Shown in pieces: positions 32,746 through 43,344 of a DNA stretch of 64,000 nt. Source of the DNA: Cordilura impudica (taxonomy: Eukaryota > Arthropoda > Insecta > Diptera > Scathophagidae); NCBI GenBank assembly GCA_963682025.1, contig OY821517.1, forward strand, positions 334,967,144 through 335,031,143. Direction: 5' to 3'. A program made the translations under genes and the position numbers. The notes below the pieces were generated by a model. The model made no database searches and was not told the DNA's origin. It was given only the letters and a program-made list of their open reading frames with translations. Position 1 is the stretch's first letter. Each line of letters starts with the position of its first letter.

Positions 32746-34737
32746 AAAAAAAAATCATGTGAGTCCGATCACAAGGGTGATGTGTAAACATCTAATAATT
32801 AAAGAAAACATCAACATCATATTTTCCAGTGCATAAAAAATAAGTCGACTATGCTGTTTTCTGAAATTCAATTGATGTTTTCTGAAATGCAATTAATGTT
32901 TTCAGCAACTCAAATGATGCTTTTTGAAATTCTATTGATGTTTTCTGAAATTCTATTTATGTTTTCTGAAATTCAAATGATGTTTTCTGAAATTCAATTG
33001 ATGTTTTCTGAAATACAATTAATGTTTTCAGCAACTCAAATGATGTTTTCTGAAATTCTATTGATGTTTTCTGAAATTCAATTGATGTTTTCTGAAACTC
33101 GAATGATGTTTTCTGAAATTATATTGATGTTTTCTGAAATTCTATTTATGTTTTCTGAAATTCAATTGATGTTTTCTGAAATACGATTGATGTTTTCTGA
33201 AATACAATTGATGTTTACTGAAATTCTATTGATGTTTTCTGAAATTCTATTTATGTTTTCTGAAATTCAAATGATGTTTTCTGAAATACAATTGATGTTT
33301 TCAGAAATACAATTGATGTTTTCTGAAATTCTATTGACGTTTTCTGAAATTCTGTTTATGTTTTCTGAAATTCAAATGATGTTTTCTGAAACTCGAATGA
33401 TGTTTTCTGAAATTATATTGATGTTTTCTGAAATTCTATTGATGTTTTCTGAAACTCAATTGATGTTTTCTGAAATTCTATTGATGTTTTCTGAAATTCA
33501 ATTGATGTTTTCTGAAATACAATTGATGTTTTCTGAAATACAATTGATGTTTACTGAAATTCTATTGACGTTTTCTGAAATTCTGTTTATGTTTTCTGAA
33601 ATTCAAATGATGTTTTCTGAAACTCGAATGATGTTTTCTGAAATTCTATTGACGTTTTCTGAAATTCTGTTTATGTTTTCTGAAATTCAAATGATGTTTT
33701 CTGAAACTCGAATGATGTTTTCTGAAATTATATTGATGTTTTCTGAAATACAATTGATGTTTTCTGAAATTATATTGATGATTTCTGAAATACAGATGAT
33801 GTTTTCTGAAATTATATTGATGATTTCTGAAATTATATTAATGTTTTCTGAAATTCAAATGATGTTTTCTGAAATACGATTGATGTTTTCTGAAATACAG
33901 TTGATGTTTACTGAAATTCTATTGATGTTTTCTGAAATTCAGTTGATGTTTTCTGAAACTCGAAAGATGTTTTCTGAAATTATATTGATGTTTTCTGAAA
34001 TTCTATTTATGTTTTCTGAAATTCAAGTGATGTTTTCTGAAATTCTATTGATGTTTTCTGAAATTCAATTGATGTTTTCTGAAACTCGAATGATGTTTTC
34101 TGAAATTATATTGATGTTTTCTGAAATTCTATTTATGTTTTCTGAAATTCAAATGATGTTTTCTGAAATTATATTGATGGTTTCTGAAATACAATTGATG
34201 TTTTCTGAAATTCTATTGATGTTTTCTGAAATTCAATTGATGTTTTCTGAAACTCGAATGATGTTTTGTGAAATTATTGATGTTTTCTGAAATTCAATTG
34301 ATGTTTTCTGAAACTCGAATGATGTTTTCTGAAATTATATTGATGTTTTCTGAAATTCTATTTATGTTTTCTGAAATTCAATTGATGTTTTCTGAAACTC
34401 GAATGATGTTTTCTGAAATTTTATTGTTGTTTTCTGAAATACAGTTTATGTTTTCTGAAATTCTATTGATGTTTTCTGAAATACAATCGATGTTTTCTGA
34501 AATTATATTGATGTTTTCTGAAATTATATTGATGGTTTCTGAAATACAATTGATGTTTTCTGAAATACAATTGATGTTTTTTGAAACACAATTGGAAAAT
34601 GTTTAGAAAAGAACATATCATAATTTTTTCACAAATACAATCAGATAAACTCACACCGATGTGTTACGCTGTTTTTGCGATTGTATTGTGAAATAGAAAT
34701 TTACCCCCCTGCGCGTATAGATGTTTGTTTACACATC
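32746..34737 (-). mobile_element. Helentron-like non-autonomous element with expanded internal tandem array
   Basis: On the minus strand it starts GATGTGTAAACAAACATC, then CTATACGCGCAGGGGGGTAAA. It ends GTGATCGGACTCACATGATT followed by T. These ends match the short copies at 40150 and 44235. Both borders are in A/T homopolymer runs inside minisatellite A, without an obvious target duplication. A ~1.75-kb 21-bp tandem array fills the middle. Subterminal inverted motifs, T-run insertion and an internal minisatellite recall Helentron-associated DINE/HINE elements. That class is inference. Confidence 0.65.
32851..34605 (+). repeat. 21-bp minisatellite, about 82 units
   Basis: Each unit is ATGTTTTCTGAAAT followed by a variable 7-base part (TCAATTG, TCTATTG, TATATTG, TCAAATG and so on). 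Since 21 is a multiple of 3 and the unit has no stop in this frame, it reads open as iterated MFSEIQL-type heptads for nearly 480 codons. One unit near 34275 has lost bases and shifts the frame. Runs of unit types recur in the order TRM, IIL, ILF, IQM, a higher-order pattern. No start context, upstream exon or known domain supports a protein. Confidence 0.95.
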
Positions 34738-34925
34738 AAAAAAAAAAAAAAACTTTGTTAAAAAAAGCTACTTTTACAAGAAAACGTACTTTCTTTTAAC
34801 GGGAGGATACTTTTTTTTTAAAGAAAATATGCTTAAAGTCCTTTTTAATAAAAAGTATTTTTTTTAGGAAAAGTTACCTTTTTTAAGAAAATGAACTTTG
34901 TTAAGAAAAGGTGCTGTTGCAAATT
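34738..34925 (+). repeat. Minisatellite A remnant right of the Helentron-like element
   Basis: AAGAAAACGTACTTTC-type units match the left flank, showing that the element split one array. Confidence 0.7.
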
Positions 34926-36050
34926 TTTTCTTAAACTCAAATTAATTCTGAAGTTGTTTTTCTTTTCAAAAATTATATTCCACTCAAAATTTTTATTAAT
35001 AAATGTATTTCTTTTCAAGAATAAAAGATTTTAAATTTGAAGAAATTTTTCATAAAAATAAAAAAAAATCTTTGTTTTGACTGAGTTGGAAATTAATCAA
35101 GCTCAAGATCAAATATTTTTACTTTAAATAAAGCAAAAAACATTGGAACATTTGTTTCAAAACTTGACCTTTATTCTGACAGGTTATACAGCTGTTACGG
35201 GAAGAGTCACCAACCCTCATCAGTAACCAAAAACAGTAAATAGTTTGTTTGGTAAAAAGTTAAATTCATATAAATTTTCTGAAAACAACCAAATGAGAAT
35301 CCAAGCAAAGAGTTATACTATTTATGCCTCTTCCAATATAACAAACTAAAATATAAAACAACTTTGAAACAAATATGTTTGTATATGAGTACACGTTGCA
35401 TACTACAATATACATACATATTTGTTTCTGTCTTGAAAAAACAAGAAAAACAATTTGTTTTTGCTAAACTTGCATTTTGAGTTAACGACGTGCCCTCCGT
35501 ATATTGAATTTTATTATTTTTTATAAAAATTACAAATATTATTTTCGAACTTTATCATTTCAATGATTGAGTTAAAAATTATTCAAGCTCAAGATCAAAT
35601 GTTTTTACTTTAAATAAAGGCAAAAAAATTTATAGGCGAAAAAAAATATACCAAAAAAATTTGCTTAATTCCAATAGAATACAAGGGGAAAATAAACGAC
35701 ATTTTAAAAGTGATAAAAATTATATCAAAAAAAGTTATTTATTAATATATATATATATATTTTTTTTATACGAAAAAAAAAAATAAATAAAAATAACAAA
35801 TAAATATTGAGATGCAAAAAGTTAGTTCTGGAATATATTTGTTAAGGCAGATAAAAAAAAAATTTATCTGAATGTTTTATATGAACAACAATATTTTTGA
35901 AGCGGAAAACACTTTTATTAGAGAAAAACCTTTCTAGAGTAGAAAACTTAAAATGAAAAATATTTTTGAAGTGAAAAATACAAAAAGAATACAAAATAGA
36001 AAATTTTAAAGGTAAAAAAAAAATTCCTAAATGTTTCTTTTTTATTTTTT
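34926..36050. other. AT-rich non-coding stretch with a ~60-bp direct repeat
   Basis: A segment with TCAAGCTCAAGATCAAATAT and ACTTTAAATAAAG occurs at 35080-35140 and again at 35572-35630. A (TA)n run lies near 35740-35760. No coding region. Confidence 0.5.
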
Positions 36051-36052
36051 AT

Positions 36053-36815
36053 ATGATGATATTTCATATAAAGAAGAGAAGTAGCATATATTTCAAAAAT
36101 TCATTACTACACTGTATTCTTTACCACGCACCATTGAACAAAATTAAAAATAGCATAGTAATTACAGTATTAATTGCAATATGTCTGAAAAATGACTACA
36201 AATCTAACAAACAAAAAAATTTTCGCTTCAAAGCGTCATCTCAAATATATGTAAAGTGCATATGTAGTATGTCCAAAACCATACATCACGTATGACAACT
36301 CTTACGAAAACTGAGAATAGTGGAAATTAGAAGTATAAATGCAAAAAAAAAAAAAATATTCAAAATTCAAAAATAACGATTGTTTGTTTGGACAGAGTTA
36401 TATCTTCTGAAATTAATACGAAATAAAAGCAGTATGGTACGAAAACTGATTCTAACCACACTGCTCGTAGGCCTGACTTTGTATTGTATAAAAAGAGGTG
36501 ACGAAAGTACTGCGACCAAATGATCTATTGTACTGTGGCCTGACTTTAGGTGAGTGTGTTAAAGCGCTGACCAAAAAGTGCAAGTAAGAGTGTATGTGAA
36601 GGTTCATGGTTCAAACCTCACGGCCGCCCTAAGTAGAAAAATTTCATATAGAAACAAAATCTATTCAATTAAAACATAACAATTATCCCAATGTTGAATA
36701 AATCGCTAATGCAGGCTGAAATGCCAGAAACCGGTCCGATTAAGAATACAGTGTAGTTATGAATTTTTGAAATATGCTTTCTTCTTCTTCTTTACCACGC
36801 ACCATTGAAATATAT
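36053..36815 (+). repeat. Dispersed repeat with a tRNA-like Pol III promoter region, copy 1
   Basis: Within it, 36535-36635 carries AGGTGAGTGTGTTAAAGCGC (A-box-like) and GGTTCAAACC (matches the B-box consensus GGTTCRANNCC) about 55 bases later, followed by GC-rich CACGGCCGCCC. Flanks include TTACCACGCACCATTGAA on both sides (36120-36140 and 36790-36812). An inverted copy lies at 38230-39900. A tRNA-derived SINE or tRNA-like remnant is the simplest reading. Confidence 0.55.
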
Positions 36816-38228
36816 TTTTGAATTGAAAAAAAATTTTAAAAGTTAAAAAAATTTTCCCCAAAAAAATTGTTTTTTTTATTAAATGCTCTTTTTTAATTTG
36901 ATATGAAAATAAATTAGAGGAACCTAAAATGAAAAATATTTCGGAGGTGAATATATATATTTTTTTAAGTGAAAATATAGGTGAATATAATTTTTACCAT
37001 AAATTTTTTTAATTTCTTATACGGAACAATTATAAGCAAATTAAAATGATTGTAAATTTTAAAATTAAATTTGCATAACTTTTAGTTTTGGAAACAAATT
37101 CCTGGAGCTTATTAAAAATTGTTTAAAAAAAATTTGAGTTGAAAAATACTTATGTATAAAAGGAAAACAAGTTTTCTTTTGAGTAGAAACTAAAATCGAA
37201 ATATATCTGAGACGAAGATACATTTTTTGAAGTAGCAATAAAATTGGAAATATTTTTCGCAATAAAATTTTTTTTATCAAAATTACCTACAAATAAATTT
37301 TGGAAAAGAATATTCACCAAACAAAATATTGTTATTGTTTTATGGAAAAAATGAGAGGAACCTGAAATGAAAATATTTCTTTGGTGGAAAATATATTTTT
37401 CAAATGAAGATAAAAGGTAAGTTTTACCAACAAATTTTTTGATTAAAATACAATACAAAAAATTATTTGGTGTGAAAATATATGTTTTTAAATTGAACAA
37501 AATTTTAAGGGTCAAAAAAGTTTCACAAACAAAAAAGTCTATTAAATTTGAAATATTAAAAGTGGAAATAATTTTCCCGAAAAGTTTTTTGATTATAATT
37601 GAACACAAAAAAATGATGTTGGAAAAATTTAAGTTTTTGGAAGGTCAAAAGGATGTTAACCAAAAAAAATTGTTATTAATTTTTTTTATGTGGAAAAAAT
37701 AAGAACAACCTGAGATGAAAAACATTTCTTTGGGTGTAAAATATATTTTTCAAGTGAAGATAAAGGTTAATATGTAAGTTTCATCAAAAAAAAGTTTATG
37801 GTGAAAACATAATACAAAAATTTTGTATTTTAATATTTATACTTAAAAAAAAATATGTATTCAACTCAAAAATATTTTTCAATTTTAAAGGTCAAAAAAA
37901 TTTTACCTAATTTTTTTTAATTTAAATAATTTTTTTTTTATTTTAAATAATTTTTTTTTTTGTTAGAAAAATTTTAATTTTTGAAATGTCAAGAATATTC
38001 ACCAAAAAAATATTTTGTTTATTTTTTTGGTATGGAAAAATGGAAAAAAGGTGAAAATATTTTTCTTTAAGTGAAAATAAATTTGAATATAGGTTTTACC
38101 AAAACTTTTTTTGTTTAAATAGATTACAAAAATAAATTTAGGTGAAAATATATATTTTTAAACTGAAAAAAAAGGTTAAAGGTGAAAATATTTTCACCAA
38201 AAAAATTTTTTTTAATTAAATGTATTTT
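36816..38228. repeat. Low-complexity AT-rich repeats
   Basis: Loosely repeated phrases of AGGTGAAAATATATTTTTAA and TTTTCACCAAAAAAATTTTT types. Short open frames here are by-products of poor stop content. No gene recognised. Confidence 0.6.
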
Positions 38229-38266
38229 TTTTCAATGGTGCGTGGTAGAGAAGAAAAACGAATATA

Positions 38267-39498
38267 AAGGGTCCGCCAAATAACTTTTTTTTTGAAAATG
38301 CTATAAAAAAAACTACTGAATATTATCTCAAATTCCTTTTTTTATTTGAAAGTACAATCCTTCCGGCTGGCCATGCAGTAGCCTACACGATCGGTCCAAT
38401 TTTTAAGCACATTATCGATTGTGTGCAGCTGTATTTCACCAATGGCTTCACGAATATTGTCCTTTAAAGCGTCAATTGTCTCTGGCTTGTTGGCGTAACA
38501 CTTATCTTTGAGGGCATCCCACAAATAATAGTCCAACGGTGTCAAATCAGCTCCGCGGCTGATAATGCGATCTTCAAAAACAGGGCGCAAAACATCGAGT
38601 GTAGCTTCGGCTGTGTGGCACGTAGCGCCGTCCTGTTGAAACCAAATGTTGCCAATATCCTCCTATTCAATTTTTGTGAACAAAAATTCGTTCAACATGG
38701 CCCGATAACGATCGCCATTGACTGTAACGGCCACTCCTTGCTCATTTTCGAAGAAAAATGGCCCAATTATGCCTCTGGACCAAAATCCGCACCAAACAGT
38801 GACTCGTTTTGGGTGTATCGGCTTTTCAATGTATGCGTGCGGATTTTCTGTGCCCCAAATGCGACAATTTTGCTTGTTTACATACCCGCCAAGATCAAAA
38901 TGAGCTTCATCTGAAAAGATGATTTTTTTTTGGCAAAATCGGCATCTTCTGTAAGTCGATCGCAGGCCCACTTAGCGAAGCGAAAACGCATTGGATGGTC
39001 AGTTGGCTTCAACTCCTGAACCAAGTGGACTTTGTATGGCGTCATACCAAGATCTTTATGCAAAATTCGTCTCAATGATGCTCCGAAATGTTCAAATCTT
39101 GAGAACGACGGTGAATTGATATTGATGGCGCTTCACGCACACTTTCTGCCACAGCAACAATATTCTCGGGTGTACGCACTGTTTTTGGCTTTTCACGCTT
39201 TGGTTTATCGATGAGGATGCCAGTTTCTTTCACTTTTTTCACAAGATAACGAACATACGGAGCTGACGGTGCTTCTCTTCTTCCAAAATCCGTACGCAAT
39301 TTTCGCACACATTCTGCAATATTACCATGATTTTCAAAGTAATGTCGCAATATTTCCCAGCGTTGTTCAAGCATATACACAACCATATTTGTGCAGCGGA
39401 AGGATAAAACTAATTATCTGTCAAATCAGACATGAGCTAAGTGTTACCATTCACGAAATAAGCACTAGTTGAAAAAAAAAGTTAGATGGCGGACCCTT
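38267..39498 (-). mobile_element. Tc1/mariner-superfamily transposon, copy 2
   Basis: Ends AAGGGTCCGCCAAATAAC and (minus strand) AAGGGTCCGCCATCTAAC match copy 1 at 4.1-5.4 kb. TA flanks lie at 38265-38266 and 39499-39500. Length 1232 bp, about 70 bp shorter than copy 1 because of deletions in the gene. Confidence 0.93.
38345..39386 (-). pseudogene. Mariner-type transposase, broken copy
   Basis: Starts at an ATG (39386, MVVYMLEQRWE) and runs leftward. The N-terminal helix-turn-helix region is open to about 39075 and includes the stretch that is frameshifted in copy 1. A 1-bp deletion near 39080 then shifts the frame, and an A9 run (T9 on the plus strand, near 38932) adds another shift. The catalytic block keeps FSDEAHFDLGG. 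About ten residues are deleted before the third Asp (ISRGADLTPLDY), so the last Asp spacing is 27 instead of 36. The normal C-terminus is replaced by a short unrelated tail. Inactive. Confidence 0.88.
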
Positions 39499-39900
39499 TA
39501 CATCTAAAATTCATAACTAGACTGTATTTTTAATTAGACCGGTTTCTGACATGTCAGCCTACATCAGTAATTTTATTGATCATGTGATAATTATTATGTT
39601 ATAGATGAAATTTTTGTTTATAGATGAAATTTTTCTTCTAAGGGCGGCCGCGAGGTTTGAACCTGCATCTATGTCACATATACTCGTCATTCGCTTTAAC
39701 ACGCTCACCTAAAGTCAGTGTGGTTAGGAATCAGGTTTCATACCATAAAGCTTTTACTTCGTGGCAATATCAGAAGATACAACTCTGTCCAAACAAACAC
39801 TTGTTATTTTTGAATTTGGAATATTTATGCATTTACTACAAAATTACAGATTAATTGCAATATGTCTGAAAAATTACGTCAAATCTAACAACGTTTTTTT

Positions 39901-40149
39901 TTTATTTAAATATATATTTGATATGGCAAAAAAGAGGAAAGATTGAAAAATATTTTTGAGTTGAATATATATTTTTTCAAGTGAAAATTAAATGAATACA
40001 ATTTTCGGAAAAAAATCTTTTGTTTATTAAAATTGCAAAATGGAAAATTTTTAAAATAATTTTGGTGAAAATATATTGAATTGAAGAAAATATCCACCAA
40101 AAAAATTGGCAAAAAAATATTTTTTTTAGGTGATTAAAAATTATTTTTT
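39901..40149. repeat. Low-complexity AT-rich repeat
   Basis: Resembles 36816-38228 (GGTGAAAATATATTGAA phrases). No gene. Confidence 0.5.
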
Positions 40150-40392
40150 GATGTGTATACATCTATACGCGCAGGGGGGTAAACTTCTAATTCAGAATAC
40201 AATCACAAAAACAGCGTAATATGTGAGCGTAAAATCTTACGCGAAACATGTAAGCATTAAGACAAATCGGTGTGACATGTTTGTTTGGTGAAAATTTTAT
40301 GATATGTAATAACCTTTTTGTCGTTGTTTTTTGCATTTTATTTATTACCATGTTTACACATCTCCCCTGTGATCGGACTCACATGATTTTTT
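40150..40392 (+). mobile_element. Helentron-like element, short copy
   Basis: About 240 bp from GATGTGTATACATC with TATACGCGCAGGGGGGTAAA to CACATCTCCCCTGTGATCGG and ACTCACATGATT, then a T run. Its left 150 bp match the flank of the tandem array in the 32.7-34.7-kb copy; it has no array. It lies between T-rich sequences. Confidence 0.7.
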
Positions 40393-40880
40393 TTTTTATT
40401 AGATATTTTGTTACTATCAAAAAGTAACGAGTACTTTATTTTTTTATTCTTCACTTTTGATCCAAGTTCAGTAAAATATAATACAGCCGCCCCCTTTAAA
40501 TGCTATTAAGAGATTATATTGGCTGTGACATGACTTAATGCTCTAGTATTATTTAGTTACGTCAGCAGACGTTGATTGATTGAACGCGAAGGAATTTTTT
40601 GAAATTGTTTAACAATTGTTCCAATCATTTACTTAATGGTTTGTTGTAGCATTTTCTTTCAAATAAAAAGAGGATATGTTTGGGGTTTTTTTTCTTTTTT
40701 CAGGACCCTTTAAAAGCTGCGCATAAAAAAAAACAGAAAAATATCAAAGTGCGTGCCATTTCAAATGTGTATTGTTTAAAATTCCTAACATCAACCCGTT
40801 TTGTAGATAAGTAAATGTTGATAAAATGATGCTTAAGCACGGATATGTATTTTTTCATTTTATATATGTATGTATATATA
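40393..40880. other. Non-coding sequence, nothing recognised
   Basis: Contains a (TA/TG)n-like stretch near 40860-40882. Nothing coding. Confidence 0.4.
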
Positions 40881-41154
40881 TATGGGGCGTTTCATGTCAA
40901 GTGATCCAACTTTTGTAATCGATGTCTTCCAAAGTTAGTCCTATTGGATAGCAGTTCAGACACAATTTTTCAACAAGATCGGTCCAGAGCTCTCTGTCCA
41001 AATTTGACATTTTGACCAAACAGGAGTTTTTTCTCATCCATGTAACTTTTTACCTATTGTTCTTAGCAAAATTTGTTCCCAATAGTTTAGATAGCTATTT
41101 CTTCAATTTTTCGGAAAAAAAAATTTTTTTTTAAAATAAATAAAATAAAAATAA

Positions 41155-41950
41155 AACAAGTAAGAAAATTATAGTTGGTCTAGCCCAACTATACGATACC
41201 CTATACCATGGTTTAGAGACCCTATCTCTTCGGTCCAACTAATTGGATATAGCAAATAAGCATAAACCAAATTTGCGTGGCATTTTTATTATTTTTTTGG
41301 CTGCAGATATGAAAAAGTTCATATCGGATGATATGTCTATATGGGGACTAGGTCCAAAAAAGGACCGATCCTGACCATATTTGGTAAAGTCACTTACACT
41401 TTGAAAAAATATATACAAACCAAATTTAAGAAAAATCTGTGCAATATTTTTGTTTTTTTGATAGATTTAAGTGAAGATCGGGAAGCAGCTCTATATGGGG
41501 CCTATGACTAAGAATTTCCTATAGGCATAATTTTTGGACTACTCATTAATGGGTGTAATAAACACATACAAACCCAATTTGAATGAGATCTATATGATAA
41601 TTTGGAACTTAAGGTAATTTATGTCGATTTCATAGGGGTCATTTGTATGGAGCTAGTCTGAACATGGACCGATTCTCACCAATTTCAATAACGTTCATTC
41701 CATGGCCGATGAAAGTTTATATACCAAATTTCATCAATATATGTTCATATTTGCGACCTGTAGTTTGATTACAAAGTTTGCATGGACACACAGACGGACG
41801 GACGGACGGACGGACATTGCTATTTCGACTCAAAAAGTGATTCTGAGTCGATCGGTATAATTAAAGATGGGTCTAGGACGAATATTTTTGGTTGTTACAA
41901 ACAGCAGCACAAAGTCATTATACCCAAACCACATAGTGGTATAGGGTATA
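41155..41950 (+). mobile_element. mini-me/DINE-1-like element, copy e
   Basis: Complete copy from AACAAGTAAGA to GGTATAGGGTATA, with a GACG microsatellite at 41792-41815. The palindrome has diverged (GTTGGTCTAGCCCAAC). Directly followed by copy f in the same orientation. Confidence 0.85.
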
Positions 41951-41952
41951 AT

Positions 41953-42702
41953 TATAGTCGGTCTAGACCGACTATACGATACCCTATACCATGGTTTAGA
42001 GACCCTATCTCTTCGGTTCAACTAACTGGATATAGAAAATAAGCATAAACCAAATTTGAGTGGGATTTTTATTAATTTTTTCGGCTGCAGATATGAAAAA
42101 GTTCATATCGGATGCTATATCTATATGGGGACTAGGCCCAAAAACGGACAGATCCTGACCATGTTTGGTAGAGTCTCTTGTATTTTGCAAAAATATATAC
42201 AAACAAAATTTGAGAAGAATCAGTGCAATATATTTGTTTTTTGATAGATTTAAGTGAAGATCGGGAAGCAGCTCTATATGGGGCCTATGACTAAGAGTTG
42301 TCCAATAGGGATCATTTTTAAACCCAATTTGACTAAGATTTGTACAATAATTTGGATCTTATGGCAATATATGTTGATTTCATAGGGGTCATTTGTATGG
42401 GGGCTAGGTCTGAACATGGACCGATTCTCACCAATTTCAATAACGTTCATCCCATGGCCGATAAAAGATTAAATACCAAATTTCATCAAAATATATTCAT
42501 ATTTGCGACCTGCAGTTTGATTACAAGCTTTACATGGACACACAGACGGACGGACGGACGGACGGACATCGTTAAATCAAATCAGATAGTGATTCTGATT
42601 CGATCGGTATAATTAAAGATGGGTGTAGGTCAAATATTTTTGGTTGTTACAAACAGCAGCACAAAGTCATTATACCCAAACCACATAGTGGTATAGGGTA
42701 TA
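41953..42702 (+). mobile_element. mini-me/DINE-1-like element, copy f
   Basis: It lacks the AACAAGTAAGAAAA start and begins at TTATAGTCGGTCTAGACCGA, fused to the end of copy e. An internal deletion of about 40 bp lies near 42315. The right end is complete. Confidence 0.85.
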
Positions 42703-43140
42703 AAAATAAAAATTTTTTTTTACTTTTTTTGTAAAATCAAAAATTTGTTCGAATTTTTTTCAAAAAAAAAGAAAACTTAGGTTTTTTTCCTTTAAGAGCT
42801 TTTTAGTCGCTTAGTGAGATGCGAGTGGGATATCTACCAAAAAAAAATGTTTTGCAACTCAAGACAACGGTTTTTCAATTTTCTGCATATGCACTAATTT
42901 GAATTTTTTCCAATTAGTGTGTAAGTGTTTCTTAAACGTTAAAAATAAAGCATATACTGAGAAATTAGACAAATTAACCATTCCGACAGTATGTAACATA
43001 CCTAACTAAAATTTCATACCTTCGATACTGTAATACCCGCAATATGTTAATCTCAGGAAAAAAATCACTTTTTTTCTATAGAAACGTTGAAAAATTATTT
43101 TTTTTTATTCATTTGTAATAATAATTAAATTATTATATAA

Positions 43141-43344
43141 TTATAATAATAATAAAAATAAAAAAAAATATTTAATTTAATAAAAGTTAATCTTAATCAC
43201 ATTAGATCCAGTTATAACATAAATAAATATTTTTAATTAATTTATTGTAGCTGATGACGTATTTAAGTTTTGTAAATTTTTAAATACCCAGTCTTTCATC
43301 CAGCTTTTTTATCGCCTTTATTTGCTGCTTTTTTGCCAATCTTT
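43141..43344. other. AT-rich spacer
   Basis: Nothing recognised. Confidence 0.4.

Larger units (their letters stand above)
38230..39900 (-). repeat. Dispersed repeat with tRNA-like region, copy 2, interrupted by a mariner element
   Basis: Excluding 38265-39500, this is the inverse of 36120-36815. The tRNA-like part lies at 39640-39720, with the B-box reading GGTTTGAACC on the plus strand and the adjacent GGGCGGCCGCGAGG. The mariner element splits it between GAAGAAAAACGAATA and CATCTAAAATTCATAAC. Confidence 0.6.
40884..43140 (+). repeat. Dispersed non-coding repeat M, copy 1, split by two mini-me-like elements
   Basis: 40884-41150 (GGGGCGTTTCATGTCAAGTG) and 42705-43140 (around ATTTCATACCTTCGATACTG) together are the inverse of the uninterrupted copy at 47700-48305. 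Copies e and f were inserted in the AAATAAAA-rich part between them. Confidence 0.7.

Noticed and set aside
32851..34605. Open frame of ~480 codons plus a second of ~110 codons
   Set aside because: Produced by a stop-free 21-bp tandem unit inside a non-coding transposon; no exon context, no domain, and the frame breaks at one shortened unit.
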